Notes: generated from the sequence alone by a model not told the origin. Positions 1-8,471 are shown, numbered from the stretch's first letter. The stretch is 64,000 nt of DNA from Streptomyces sp. 135 (GCF_020026305.1 NZ_CP075691.1:6944001-7008000); one strand, 5' to 3'. Numbers and translations: made by a program.

Positions 1-1
1 C

Positions 2-463
2 GCCGCCGTGGACGTCTCCAAGCCGATCGAGCACCTGACGGCGACCGAGGTGACCCGGGTGATCGAGACCAACCTGCTCGGGCCGATGTACCTGTGCCTG
101 GAGACGTACCGGCGCATGATCGCCCGCGGCGGCGGCCACATCGTGAACATCCTGTCCACCGCCGCGAACCGCACCTGGACCGAGGCCGGTCCGTACGCGG
201 CGGGCAAGTCGGGCCTGCGCGCCTTCACCCACACGCTGTTCAAGGAGGCGCAGCGCGACTGCGTCGGCATCGGTGTCACCGGGATCATCGCCGGCGGCAT
301 GGAGACCCCGTTCATCATGGAGCGCTTCCCGGACGCCGACGTGTCCATGCTGCAGAGCCCGGACATCGTGGCCGACACGGTCCTGTACGCCCTGTCGGTC
401 CCGGCCGGCAGCGCCGTGTCCGAGCTGGTCGTCGTACCCCGCAAGGAGCCGTCCTGGCCGTGA
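2..463 (+). CDS. Short-chain dehydrogenase/reductase, 3' part (5' end outside window)
   Basis: This is the last 153 codons of an SDR oxidoreductase; the reading frame is open at the left edge, so the N-terminal Rossmann glycine motif is missing. The visible part has the NLLGPMYLC helix region, a catalytic Ser in the segment VNILSTAA, and the Tyr/Lys pair in PYAAGKSG (YxxxK). A following GIIAGGMETPF matches the SDR post-catalytic loop (PG.v.T). SDRs transfer hydride between NAD(P)H and an alcohol or carbonyl in the cytoplasm; the substrate cannot be read here. It is 46 bp upstream of an epimerase-like gene and a GT9 glycosyltransferase on the same strand, so a sugar-linked or cell-surface polysaccharide role is possible. 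Confidence 0.85.
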   Translation, partial: AAVDVSKPIEHLTATEVTRVIETNLLGPMYLCLETYRRMIARGGGHIVNILSTAANRTWTEAGPYAAGKSGLRAFTHTLFKEAQRDCVGIGVTGIIAGGMETPFIMERFPDADVSMLQSPDIVADTVLYALSVPAGSAVSELVVVPRKEPSWP

Positions 464-509
464 CGCGCCCGGACCGCGCACGTCTCGTCGGCGGAAGGAA
501 GGTCGTCCC

Positions 510-1523
510 ATGACATCGGCGATGTTCTCCATGGCGCCGGTGGTCCCGCCCCCGTGGGAGAAGGCCGTGGTGACCTCGGGCGCCGGTTTCCTCGGCTCCC
601 ACCTGTGCGAACGCCTGCTCGACGCGGGTGTCGACGTCGACTGTGTCGACGACGTGCCCGCCGCCTCGGCGCACAACGTCGAGCACCTGGCGGGCCACCC
701 CGGCTTCCGCTACCTGGAGCGGGACATCGCGCGGCCCGGCTGCCCCGGCACCCTCGCCGGACCGTACGACCTGGTGCTCCACCCCGCCTGCCCCGCCCCC
801 CGGGCCGTCTTCGCGCCCCGCCCCTCGAACCCGCCCGACGCCGGCACCCGGGGCACCCGCAACGCCCTCGCCCTGGCCGACCGGGACGGCGCGCGCTTCC
901 TCCTCGTCTCCACCTGTCACGCCGGAGCGCACCCCGGCGGGGACCGCCCCGTACCGGACGGCGGTTCCCAGCGCTTCTCGGAGGCGCTGACCACCGCGTT
1001 CGTGAGCGCGCGGGAGACCGACGCGGGGATAGTGCGCCTCTTTCCCGCGTACGGACCGCGCATGGCGCCCGACGACGGCCCGCTGATCCCGGACCTCGTC
1101 CGGCAGGCCCTGAGCGGCGGGCCCGTCACCATCCCCGGCGACGGCAGCCGCAGACCCTCGCTGTGCTACGTCGACGACACGGTCGAGGGCGTGCTCCTCG
1201 TCGCCGCGAGCCGGTCGGTGCGGCCGGTCGACATCGGCGGCGAGCCGACGGCGACCGTCGAGGAGATCGCCCGCCGGGTGCTCGACCTGACCGGCTCCGA
1301 CGCCCGCCTGGAGTTCACCGGTGCCCACGACGACGCTGCCGCAGCCGAGCAACTCGGGCCCCAGACCGGCTTCGCCCACGAGATCTTCGGCTGGACGCCC
1401 AAGGTCTCCCTCGGCGACGGCCTCAAGCGCACCGTCGCCGACCTCATCGACCGGCCCGCGCGGAGCGGGCCCTGGAACGTGCCGAGCGCCGAGGGAGGCG
1501 TACACCGTGCCTGCTCATGGTGA
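510..1523 (+). CDS. NAD-dependent epimerase/dehydratase-like protein with degenerate active site
   Basis: 337 aa, extended-SDR fold. The NAD-binding motif SGAGFLGSHL lies near residues 24-33, and the family landmarks FPAYGPRM and CYVDDTVEG are present. The ATG at 510 is chosen because GGAAGGAAGG sits just upstream; the longer open frame has no support. Relatives such as UDP-glucuronate decarboxylases have a catalytic YxxxK; here the aligned stretch reads RFSEALTTAF, so Tyr is Phe and Lys is Leu. The upstream Ser/Thr region (VSTCHAG) is kept. The protein may bind a nucleotide sugar without normal redox chemistry, or be decaying. It is followed 24 bp later by a GT9 gene. Confidence 0.8.
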   Translation: MTSAMFSMAPVVPPPWEKAVVTSGAGFLGSHLCERLLDAGVDVDCVDDVPAASAHNVEHLAGHPGFRYLERDIARPGCPGTLAGPYDLVLHPACPAPRAVFAPRPSNPPDAGTRGTRNALALADRDGARFLLVSTCHAGAHPGGDRPVPDGGSQRFSEALTTAFVSARETDAGIVRLFPAYGPRMAPDDGPLIPDLVRQALSGGPVTIPGDGSRRPSLCYVDDTVEGVLLVAASRSVRPVDIGGEPTATVEEIARRVLDLTGSDARLEFTGAHDDAAAAEQLGPQTGFAHEIFGWTPKVSLGDGLKRTVADLIDRPARSGPWNVPSAEGGVHRACSW

Positions 1524-1547
1524 CGATGCCCGCGGGGAGGCGGCGCG

Positions 1548-2558
1548 GTGAAGGCGCTCGTCGTCTGCCTGGACGGCATGACAGGGGTCCTGCTGGCCGG
1601 TCCGGCCGTCCGCGCTCTCGCCACCCGGGCCGACCACGTGACCCTGATGTGCGGGCCGCGCGGCGCGGAGGCCGCGCGGCTGCTGCCGCACGTCGACGAC
1701 GTCCTCGTATGGGAGGCGCCGTGGACCGGCCCACGTCCCCCGACCGTGGACGAGGCGGACGTCGACGGCCTCCTCGAGCGGTTGCGGGACGAGTCGTACG
1801 ACGTCGGACTCGTCCTCACGTCCTTCGAACAGAGCCCGCTGCCCGCCGCGCTCCTGCTGCGGATGGCGTACGTGCGCCACATCGGGGCCGACAGCGCCGA
1901 CGACGCCGGCAGCCTCATCGACGGCCCCCACCGGCGCCTGCCCGGCCGCCACGACGCCGAGGCGGCGCTCGACACGGCCGCCGCCCTGGGTTTCCTGCCG
2001 AGGCCCGCGGACGACGGGCGGCTGCGCGTCCTGCCCACCCCCGACACGACCGGCCTCACCGGCAACGGCCCCTACGTCGTCCTGCACCCGGGGGCCGGCA
2101 CGCCCGCGCGCTCCTGGGGCGCCGAACGCGCGGCCGAGGCGGTCGCACTGCTCGCCGACGCGGGCCACCGCGTCGTCGTCACCGGCGGCCCCCGCGAGGC
2201 CGCCCTCACCCACGAGGTCAGCGGCGGCACGGCCGTGGACCTCGGCGGGCGCACCGACCTGCGGACCCTGGCGGGCGTGCTGCGGGCGGCCGACGTCGTC
2301 ATCGCGGGCAACACCGGCCCGGCCCATCTCGCCGCCGCGACCGGCACCCCGGTGGTCTCCGTCTTCTCCCCGGTCGTCCCCGCCGAACGCCGGGGCCCCT
2401 ACGGCGTGCCCACCGTCCTCCTCGGCGACCAGAACAGCCCCTGCGCCGCCACCCGCGCCCGTCACTGCCCGGTGCCCGGCCACCCCTGCCTGACCGAGGT
2501 CACCGCCCAGGACGTGGTGCGCGGCGTACAGAAACTGCTGAGCGGGAGGAGCGGCTGA
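1548..2558 (+). CDS. Glycosyltransferase family 9 (heptosyltransferase-like)
   Basis: 336 aa, GTG start preceded by GGGGAGG. It has the two-domain GT-B layout: an N-terminal half (MKALVVCLDGMTGVLLAGP) and a C-terminal nucleotide-sugar site with LHPGAGTPARSW, VVTGGPRE and the family signature GNTGPAHLAAATGTPVVSVF. Members transfer heptose or another sugar from an ADP-sugar to lipid-linked acceptors. Gram-positive bacteria lack LPS, so in this organism it more likely acts on an extracellular polysaccharide or a secondary metabolite. It forms a likely operon with the upstream epimerase and SDR. The stop codon abuts the stop of the convergent phosphoesterase gene with no spacer. Confidence 0.85.
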   Translation: MKALVVCLDGMTGVLLAGPAVRALATRADHVTLMCGPRGAEAARLLPHVDDVLVWEAPWTGPRPPTVDEADVDGLLERLRDESYDVGLVLTSFEQSPLPAALLLRMAYVRHIGADSADDAGSLIDGPHRRLPGRHDAEAALDTAAALGFLPRPADDGRLRVLPTPDTTGLTGNGPYVVLHPGAGTPARSWGAERAAEAVALLADAGHRVVVTGGPREAALTHEVSGGTAVDLGGRTDLRTLAGVLRAADVVIAGNTGPAHLAAATGTPVVSVFSPVVPAERRGPYGVPTVLLGDQNSPCAATRARHCPVPGHPCLTEVTAQDVVRGVQKLLSGRSG

Positions 2559-3323
2559 CTACGCGCTGCCGGTGGTGGCCGCCGCGGTCCCGGCGGTTCG
2601 GCCGCCCTTCAGGTGGTAGACGTTGAAGGCCTTGCGGATCACGGGCTGCGCGACATTGCGCACCGGGACGCCGCCGCTGGTCATGCCGTGCTCGGTGCCC
2701 GCGTGCGCGTGGCCGTGGACGGCCAGGTCCGCGCCCGCCCCGTCCACCGCCTCCGCCAGCAGATAGCTCCCGAGGAACGGATAGATCTCCAGGGGCTCGC
2801 CCGCGAGGGTGTCCGCCACCGGCGCGAAGTGCGTGAGCGCCACCCGCGTGTCGCACCCCTGCCCGGCCAGCTCGTCCAGCGAGGTCCGCAGGCCATCGGC
2901 GCAGCGGCGGGTGTACCGGATGAACTCCTTCATCAGCGGTTCGCCGAACTCGCTCCCACTGCGCCCGACGAACCCGCCGCCGAACCCCTTGGTGCCCGCG
3001 ACGCCCACCCGCGCCCCGTCGACGTCGACGACCGTGCCCTCCCCTTCGAGGACCCGTACGCCCGCGTCGCGCAGGACGTCGGTGACCTCCTCGGGCCGCT
3101 CGTCGTGATGGTCGTGGTTGCCGAGCACGGCGATGACCGGCACCGGCAGACCGGCCACCTCCTCGGCGACCACCCGCGCCTCCTCCACCGTGCCGTGGCG
3201 GGTGAGGTCCCCGGCCAGGAGCAGCAGGTCCGCGCAGTCGTCAAGCGTCTCGAAGGCGGGCCTGAGCAGGCCCTTGCTGTCGAGGCCCATGTGGATGTCG
3301 CCCACGGCAGCGATGCGGATCAT
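2559..3323 (-). CDS. Calcineurin-like metallophosphoesterase
   Basis: 254 aa. All metal-binding motifs of the calcineurin-like superfamily are visible in order: GDIHMG near the N terminus, AGDLTRHG, GNHDHH, LTHF and GHAHAG. It should hydrolyse phosphomonoesters or phosphodiesters with a dinuclear metal centre; there is no signal peptide, so it is cytoplasmic. The substrate is unknown. Its ATG overlaps the stop of the upstream BON-like gene (ATGA), giving a translationally coupled three-gene operon with the nucleotidyltransferase-like gene. The operon lies downstream of a SigB-like promoter match at 4342-4366. Confidence 0.9.
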   Translation of the reverse strand: MIRIAAVGDIHMGLDSKGLLRPAFETLDDCADLLLLAGDLTRHGTVEEARVVAEEVAGLPVPVIAVLGNHDHHDERPEEVTDVLRDAGVRVLEGEGTVVDVDGARVGVAGTKGFGGGFVGRSGSEFGEPLMKEFIRYTRRCADGLRTSLDELAGQGCDTRVALTHFAPVADTLAGEPLEIYPFLGSYLLAEAVDGAGADLAVHGHAHAGTEHGMTSGGVPVRNVAQPVIRKAFNVYHLKGGRTAGTAAATTGSA

Positions 3324-3574
3324 ACGACTTCCTCCGGGTGGTCGGGGGCCGCCGCATCGGCCACCACGATGTCGCAGTGGACCGTGAGACCGGCCAGTTG
3401 GTCGTGCACGGTCCGCAGCAGCTCCTCGCGGCAGTGCGAGGTGGGCACGGTCCCGACGACGTTCACGGACGAGCCGCGGTGCTCGATGCGGATGCCCAGT
3501 TCGCCCAGCTCCTCCGCGGCGAGCCGCTCCTTCAGGTGGGCGATGCGGTACTCGACGTTGGCATGGTCGTTCAT
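3320..3574 (-). CDS. Small BON-domain-like protein
   Basis: 84 aa. The central part (IRIEHRGSSVNVVGTVPTSH, then REELLRTVHDQL) has the alternating beta-strand/helix pattern and VxGTV turn of BON domains, which are thought to bind lipid or other hydrophobic surfaces. No signal peptide is seen. ATGA overlaps couple it to genes on both sides. The family assignment rests on pattern only. Confidence 0.65.
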   Translation of the reverse strand: MNDHANVEYRIAHLKERLAAEELGELGIRIEHRGSSVNVVGTVPTSHCREELLRTVHDQLAGLTVHCDIVVADAAAPDHPEEVV

Positions 3575-4257
3575 CGGTCTCCTCCTCGCGGTGCGATGAC
3601 GTCCAGGCGCTCGAGGAGATACAGGAAGGCGGCCGGCATCGGCGCGTCCCCGCACTCGTCGCGCACGGCCTCCCAGTCGACCATCTCCCGCAGCTGCCGC
3701 GCGATCGGCAGCACGGCGCCGAAGTCGCAGTGATGCTCGGAGAAGGCGGCGAGCAGGGCCCGCATCAGGTCGGTCGGCGCCAGGACCGGCATGCGCACCG
3801 AGTCCACCGGCAGCTCCGTGGCCCGCCCCAGCAGCTCGGCGGTCACCGGCTGATGGGCCAGCTCGAAGATGAGGTCGATGTCCTGGCCGAGGCACTTGGC
3901 CTTGAGCAGCCAGTCCTCCGGCGGCGCGTACACCGCGAGACCGGCCTGCTCCAGGGTGGCCGCGACGGCTTCGGCGTCCTCGGGCTTGATGCAGAAGTCG
4001 GCGTCGTGCTGGAGGTTGCCGGTCCCGCCGTGCGCGTAGACGGCGACGCTGCCGGCGAGGGCGAAGTCGTGGTCGTTCCTCTTGAGGACGGCGGCGACCT
4101 GCTTGGTGGCCTCCAGGATGGCCTGGTTGAGGTCGGGCGGAAGCTCTTCGACCGGCACCACGTGGTGCGGGGAGCCCCCGGCCGCTCCGCCCGTCGGTGG
4201 CAGCTCCGTGATCGGCTTCCGGTCCTTCGGGGTGGTGTCTTCTGCGTTCGGCGTCAC
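3571..4257 (-). CDS. Nucleotidyltransferase-fold protein
   Basis: 228 aa, GTG start. The stretch FALAGSVAVYAHGG followed by HDADFCI and later GQDIDLIFE resembles the G[GS]x9-13DxD...D layout of nucleotidyltransferase-fold proteins (AbiEii/MNT-like substrate-binding type). Such proteins transfer NMP to a target or have lost activity; here the DxD is HDADF and a later Asp (DIDLIF) is available, so activity is possible. The first 35 residues are low in complexity. It is the first gene of the operon with the BON-like and phosphoesterase genes. It is not paired with an obvious toxin or antitoxin partner. Confidence 0.6.
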   Translation of the reverse strand: MTPNAEDTTPKDRKPITELPPTGGAAGGSPHHVVPVEELPPDLNQAILEATKQVAAVLKRNDHDFALAGSVAVYAHGGTGNLQHDADFCIKPEDAEAVAATLEQAGLAVYAPPEDWLLKAKCLGQDIDLIFELAHQPVTAELLGRATELPVDSVRMPVLAPTDLMRALLAAFSEHHCDFGAVLPIARQLREMVDWEAVRDECGDAPMPAAFLYLLERLDVIAPRGGDR

Positions 4258-4341
4258 CTGCTGCTCCGTTTCCGGATGCCGGGCGCCGCACCGGGCGTGC
4301 GGGCCGGCGGTCTCCGACGATCCCTGCTCCAGGCAGCTCCG

Positions 4342-4366
4342 GTACCCGGACCGGCGGGTTCGACAC
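4342..4366 (-). promoter_or_regulatory. SigB-like promoter upstream of the 4257 operon
   Basis: On the minus strand GTGT (4363-4366) is followed after 15 nt by GGGTAC (4342-4347). This fits GNNT-N14-16-GGGTAY, the consensus known for Streptomyces SigB-type general-stress promoters. It lies about 85 bp before the GTG of the nucleotidyltransferase-like gene. Pattern match only. Confidence 0.5.
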
Positions 4367-4466
4367 GGGCCAGTTGCTGTGCGGCACCATGTCGCGCCGG
4401 TGCGTGGGGTGCCGGACCTCCCTTATACCGCTGCCGCCGGTGCGCCGCCTCTTCGCGCGGCACGGC

Positions 4467-5285
4467 TCAGGGCCGCCGCCACTCGTCGCTGCGCAGGTGC
4501 GATCCGGCCTGGGGGCCCATCCGCACCATCCCGCCGTCGGCGACCCAGGACGCGCCGGTGACGTACGAGGAGTCGGGCCCCGCGAGGAAGGCGATGACGG
4601 CGGCGATCTCCCGGGCGTCACCGGGCCGCCCGAGCGGGATCCCCGGCCGGGACTCCTCGTGCACGTCGGTGTCCTCCTGCCCGGTCATGGGCGTGGCGAT
4701 CTCGCCTGGCGCGACGGAGTTGACGGTGATGCCGTGCTCCGCGAGCTCCAGGGCCATCACCTGGGTCAGCAGTCCGAGCCCGCCCTTGGCGGCGCAGTAC
4801 GGGGCCGCGCCGACGCGCGGCTGGTGCTCGTGGACCGAGGTCACGTTGACGATGCGGCCGCCGTCGCCCTGCCGGATCATGCGGCGCGCGGCGTGCTGGC
4901 CGCACAGGAACGGGCCGACGAGGTCGACGTCCAGGACGCGCCGTACGTCCTCGTGCCCCAGGTCGAGGTAGGGCGTCGCGGTGCCGGTACCGGCGTTGTT
5001 GACCAGGACGTCGACGCGGCCGAGCTGCTCGGCGAGGTCGTCGACCACCCGTGCGGCATCGGGCAGCCGGGTCAGGTCCATCTGGGCGACGGCCGCGCGA
5101 CGGCCGTGCTTGCCCACTTCCTCGGCGGTCCGCTCGGCGCCTTCCCGGTCGCTGTGCCAGGTGATCCCGACATCCATCCCGGCCTCGGCGAGCCGGACGG
5201 CCGTGGCCCGCCCGATGCCGGAGTCGGCGCCGGTGACGACGGCCACCTTGGCGGTGGAAGCGGTGGAAGCGCTGGGCGCGGTCAT
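4467..5285 (-). CDS. SDR family oxidoreductase (glucose 1-dehydrogenase/FabG-like)
   Basis: 272 aa, classical SDR. It has the cofactor motif TGADSGIGRATAVRL, the NNAG motif (VLVNNAGTGTA), the catalytic Ser in NVTSVHEH, YCAAKGG (YxxxK) and the C-terminal SSYVTGASWVADGGM typical of tetrameric SDRs. An acidic residue or HSDRE after beta-2 (GITWHSDREGA) suggests NADP preference. ATG start, with GGAGGTTCC just upstream on the minus strand. The substrate is not readable. Stress-linked SDRs of this subgroup are common beside catalases in actinomycetes, which fits this location. Confidence 0.9.
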   Translation of the reverse strand: MTAPSASTASTAKVAVVTGADSGIGRATAVRLAEAGMDVGITWHSDREGAERTAEEVGKHGRRAAVAQMDLTRLPDAARVVDDLAEQLGRVDVLVNNAGTGTATPYLDLGHEDVRRVLDVDLVGPFLCGQHAARRMIRQGDGGRIVNVTSVHEHQPRVGAAPYCAAKGGLGLLTQVMALELAEHGITVNSVAPGEIATPMTGQEDTDVHEESRPGIPLGRPGDAREIAAVIAFLAGPDSSYVTGASWVADGGMVRMGPQAGSHLRSDEWRRP

Positions 5286-5433
5286 GGAACCTCCTTCTGT
5301 GCCGTGCCCCGGCCTGCTGCCGGGAAGCGGCGTCGGGTCGAGTCGCCGGACGGATCACCCGTCGCCCTGCGTCCAGCGTCGGCCATGACGGCCCGCGGTG
5401 CCCTTCGGGAGCGCCGGCCTCGACGCGGAGGGT

Positions 5434-5458
5434 GGATGGGTGGACGACGGGCGGGTAC
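5434..5458 (+). promoter_or_regulatory. SigB-like promoter upstream of the 47-aa gene
   Basis: GGAT (5434-5437), a 15-nt spacer, then GGGTAC (5453-5458), matching GNNT-N14-16-GGGTAY. It lies about 95 bp upstream of the ATG at 5554. Confidence 0.45.
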
Positions 5459-5553
5459 CCGGGTGGCTCCGCCACGAACGGACACGAACGCGTCCAGGGG
5501 TGAGCATGGGAGGTAAGAGGACCCCGCAGCGGCGAGAAGCGGAGGCAGGACAC

Positions 5554-5697
5554 ATGAGTGAGAGCACACCGTCCCAGGCGGAAGGCGACCGCGACCCCAC
5601 CGGTGAGGAGGGGGAGACGCCGGAGCGCACCACGCCCTCACAGGCCGAGGGCGACGACGAGCAGGCGCGCGACGACACGGATGACGCGAACGGCTGA
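5554..5697 (+). CDS. Small acidic hypothetical protein with internal repeat
   Basis: 47 aa, ATG preceded by GGAGGCAGG, a strong ribosome binding site. The protein is very acidic and Gly/Glu/Asp-rich, and the octapeptide TPSQAEGD occurs twice. There are no Cys residues and no membrane segment, so it is probably disordered. Unrecognised. Its position between a SigB-like promoter and a catalase gene suggests a stress-associated role. Confidence 0.6.
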   Translation: MSESTPSQAEGDRDPTGEEGETPERTTPSQAEGDDEQARDDTDDANG

Positions 5698-5720
5698 GCG
5701 GCGTCCGGCCGGTAACGCGC

Positions 5721-5764
5721 TTAGCGTGACGAACAGCAGCAAAAGAACGCTAAAACAGCAGCAA
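5721..5764 (+). promoter_or_regulatory. Inverted plus direct repeats upstream of catalase (operator candidate)
   Basis: A perfect 7-bp inverted repeat (TTAGCGT at 5721-5727, ACGCTAA at 5747-5753) is interleaved with two identical 11-mers AACAGCAGCAA (5732-5742 and 5754-5764) spaced 22 bp, two helical turns. The block is A-rich against a GC-rich background and ends about 35 bp before the catalase start. It looks like a repressor or activator site; the cognate regulator (Fur/CatR- or OxyR-type) is not in the window. Confidence 0.5.
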
Positions 5765-5798
5765 GAGGAACAAACCGGGCTGAAGGAGTCGACAGATC

Positions 5799-7457
5799 GT
5801 GACGGACGTATCGAGCAAGGGCCCCGCTCCGGGCGACGAGCGCGGGACGCTCACCAACCGGCAGGGCCACCCGGTCTACGACAACCAGAACCAGCGCACC
5901 GTCGGCGCCCGTGGCCCGGCGACGCTGGAGAACTACCAGTTCCTGGAGAAGATCAGTCACTTCGACCGCGAGCGCATCCCCGAGCGCGTCGTGCACGCCC
6001 GCGGCGTGACCGCCTACGGCTACTTCGAGGCGTACGGCAAGTTCGGCGACGAGCCGATCAGCCGCTTCACCCGTGCCAAGCTCTTCCAGGAGCCCGGCAA
6101 GCGCACGGACGTCGCCGTGCGCTTCTCCACGGTGATCGGCGGCCGTGACTCCTCCGAGGCGGCCCGCGACCCCCGCGGCTTCGCGGTGAAGTTCTACACC
6201 GAGGACGGCAACTGGGACCTGGTCGGCAACAACCTCGGCGTCTTCTTCATCCGGGACGCCATCAAGTTCCCCGACGTCATCCACGCGCTGAAGCCGGACC
6301 CCGTGACCTTCGAGCAGCAGCCCCGGCGCATCTTCGACTTCATGTCGCAGACGCCCGAGTCGATGCACATGCTGGTCAACCTCTTCAGCCCGCGCGGCAT
6401 CCCGTCGGACTACCGCCACATGCAGGGCTTCGGCGTCAACACGTACAAGTGGGTCAACGACGAGGGGAAGACCCTCCTCGTCAAGTACCACTGGATGCCG
6501 AAGCAGGGCGTCCGCAGCATGACCGAGGAGGACGCGGCCAACGTACAGGCGGAGGGCCTCGGACACGCCACGAAGGACCTGTACGAGGCGGTCGCGCGCG
6601 GCGATCACCCCGAGTGGGAGCTGCTCGTCCAGGTGATGGAGGACGGCGACCACCCCGAGCTGGACTTCGACCCGCTCGACGACACCAAGACCTGGCCCGA
6701 GCAGGACTTCCCGCCGAAGCCCGTGGGCCGGATGGTGCTCGACCGGATGCCGGAGAACTTCTTCGCGGAGAACGAGCAGATCTCCTTCGGCACCGGCGTG
6801 CTGGTGGACGGCCTGGACTTCTCCGACGACAAGATGCTGGTGGGCCGCACCTTCTCCTACAGCGACACCCAGCGCTACCGCGTCGGCCCGAACTACCTCC
6901 AACTGCCCGTCAACCAGGCCAAGAACGCCGACGTGCGCACCAACCAGCGCGACGGCCTGATGACGTATCACGTCGACGGCGCCGGCGAGAACCCCATCGT
7001 CAACTACGAGCCGTCCATCACCGGCGGCCTGAAGGAGGCGCAGTACCCGACCCACGACGAGCAGGGGCCGGAGATCCACGGCAGGCTCACGCGCAAGCGC
7101 ATCCCGCTCACCAACGACTACCTCCAGGCGGGCCAGCGCTACTGCCTGATGGAGCAGTGGGAGCGCGACGACCTCGTCCGGAACTTCATCGACCTGCTCT
7201 CCCAGTGCCCCCGCGAGATCCAGGAACGGATGGTCTGGCACTTCCTGCTCGTGGAGAACGAGCTGGGCCTCAAGGTCGGCGAGGGCATCGGCATCAGTCC
7301 CAAGGACGTGGCGCACCTCCAGCCGCTGGCGAGCCAGGACCTGACCGACGAGGACCGCAAGCGCCTCGCGAACCTGGGCGAGAACCCGCCGCGCGACGTC
7401 AGCGGCCTGACCATGACGCACTGCGTCCCGAACGAACGGCACACCGTCACCCGCTGA
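5799..7457 (+). CDS. Monofunctional haem catalase
   Basis: 552 aa. Catalases convert 2 H2O2 to O2 and water in the cytoplasm. Visible landmarks: RIPERVVHARG with the distal catalytic His, VAVRFSTV, GNNLGVFFIRDAIKFPD with the catalytic Asn, and the proximal haem ligand segment RTFSYSDTQRYRVG containing the axial Tyr. Length and motifs fit small-subunit catalases with a modest C-terminal tail. The GTG start at 5799 is close to GAAGGAG upstream. A possible operator lies upstream and a strong hairpin follows the stop. The deep Streptomyces-like codon bias argues for a native gene. Confidence 0.95.
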   Translation: MTDVSSKGPAPGDERGTLTNRQGHPVYDNQNQRTVGARGPATLENYQFLEKISHFDRERIPERVVHARGVTAYGYFEAYGKFGDEPISRFTRAKLFQEPGKRTDVAVRFSTVIGGRDSSEAARDPRGFAVKFYTEDGNWDLVGNNLGVFFIRDAIKFPDVIHALKPDPVTFEQQPRRIFDFMSQTPESMHMLVNLFSPRGIPSDYRHMQGFGVNTYKWVNDEGKTLLVKYHWMPKQGVRSMTEEDAANVQAEGLGHATKDLYEAVARGDHPEWELLVQVMEDGDHPELDFDPLDDTKTWPEQDFPPKPVGRMVLDRMPENFFAENEQISFGTGVLVDGLDFSDDKMLVGRTFSYSDTQRYRVGPNYLQLPVNQAKNADVRTNQRDGLMTYHVDGAGENPIVNYEPSITGGLKEAQYPTHDEQGPEIHGRLTRKRIPLTNDYLQAGQRYCLMEQWERDDLVRNFIDLLSQCPREIQERMVWHFLLVENELGLKVGEGIGISPKDVAHLQPLASQDLTDEDRKRLANLGENPPRDVSGLTMTHCVPNERHTVTR

Positions 7458-7480
7458 GCCCTCTCGGGCTCCGTGGGCTT

Positions 7481-7511
7481 CCCGCGGCCGGCCGATGCGG
7501 CCGGCCGCGGG
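7481..7511 (+). terminator. Hairpin after catalase
   Basis: Perfect 13-bp inverted repeat (7481-7493 and 7499-7511) with a 5-nt loop, 23 bp after the catalase stop. No U-tract, as usual for high-GC actinomycete terminators. It also serves the convergent DUF1360 gene. Confidence 0.7.
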
Positions 7512-7528
7512 CGCGTCTCGGCCCTCTC

Positions 7529-8053
7529 TCAGCCCTCGGCGTTCTCCTGGGTCCACGTCCAGGCGTACTGGAGCCAGTCGGCGAGCGTCATGGCGCTCAG
7601 CGCCGCGCCCACCAGCCGGGCGCCGCGAGGCGCGAGGACGTAGGCCCCGACAAGGCCCGTCGCCGACCATGTCGAGGCGCAGAACGGGCAGGTCACCAGC
7701 TCACCCACCGCCTGCTTGACGGCGTTGCCGCCGAGCGGCTCGTCCATGACCTCGCCCGCCTTGGCGTCCTCCACGCGGCGGGTGACGGGCGCCCGCAGAA
7801 AGCCGGTGATCTTGGCCTTGGTGAGCAGCCGGGCCGTCTTGTACGTCGCGACGCCGAGCAGCAGCACGTCCCACGGCGGCACCCGCTCCGGCAGCGTGAC
7901 CCCGCGTCGGCGCGCAAGCACCGTGAGGGTGCCGGTGGCCGCCGCGAAGGCAGTGGCGAGGGTGGCATAACCCGCGAGGGGCACGGTGCCCTGCTCGTCG
8001 TAGCGCCGGTAGCCGTGGCAGCGGTGTTCAGGGGCTTCGTCGTCGGCCGTCAT
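7529..8053 (-). CDS. DUF1360 family membrane-associated protein
   Basis: 174 aa from an ATG with GGAGG 6 nt upstream. The sequence VLLLGVATYKTARLLTKAKITG followed by LVTCPFCASTW is characteristic of the DUF1360 family: a hydrophobic helix, the YKTARL segment and a CPFC motif. Two to three membrane-spanning stretches are plausible (residues about 25-45, 57-75 and 120-160). Function unknown; the CxxC could bind metal or be redox-active. Convergent with catalase. Confidence 0.75.
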   Translation of the reverse strand: MTADDEAPEHRCHGYRRYDEQGTVPLAGYATLATAFAAATGTLTVLARRRGVTLPERVPPWDVLLLGVATYKTARLLTKAKITGFLRAPVTRRVEDAKAGEVMDEPLGGNAVKQAVGELVTCPFCASTWSATGLVGAYVLAPRGARLVGAALSAMTLADWLQYAWTWTQENAEG

Positions 8054-8112
8054 GGCGCCTCCAGGAAGTGCGGTGGATTCAGCAAGGACACGATCGATGA
8101 GAGGTGGTTCCG

Positions 8113-8421
8113 ATGGCCCGGCGCACGACATACGCGGTGGCGGCCTCCGGGCAGTGGATCGACGAGGAGGAGGGCCGCCGGCGGCTGCCCGCGGGCGAGG
8201 CGCACGCGTGGCAGCCCGGCCGCAACGAAACCGTCTGCGGGCTCTCCCTCGCCAAGTCGCAGCTCACGCGCTTCCCGCACGTGCCGTGGACCGACGCCAT
8301 CCCGGAGTCCGGCGGCGCCGCCGACCGCGTACAGCGGCTGTGCCGCAGGTGCGCCTCCGTGGCCGGCCGAACCGGCACCGACGCACGGCCCCCGTGGCGA
8401 CGCGAGAACCCGCGCCCGTGA
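8113..8421 (+). CDS. Hypothetical protein with C-terminal CxxC
   Basis: 102 aa; ATG at 8113 chosen because AGAGGTGG lies 8 nt upstream. The protein has ETVCGLSL in the middle and RLCRRCAS near the end, so three Cys could form part of a zinc site. The arrangement resembles the many small Streptomyces proteins that begin with a conserved C-G-x2-L segment. No enzyme motif. It is divergent from DUF1360 (59 bp between starts). Its downstream end runs into the minisatellite. Confidence 0.6.
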   Translation: MARRTTYAVAASGQWIDEEEGRRRLPAGEAHAWQPGRNETVCGLSLAKSQLTRFPHVPWTDAIPESGGAADRVQRLCRRCASVAGRTGTDARPPWRRENPRP

Positions 8422-8471
8422 ACGACATCGCCCACCGGCACCGGGGAGCCGGGGATGTGATAGCTGTGGGC

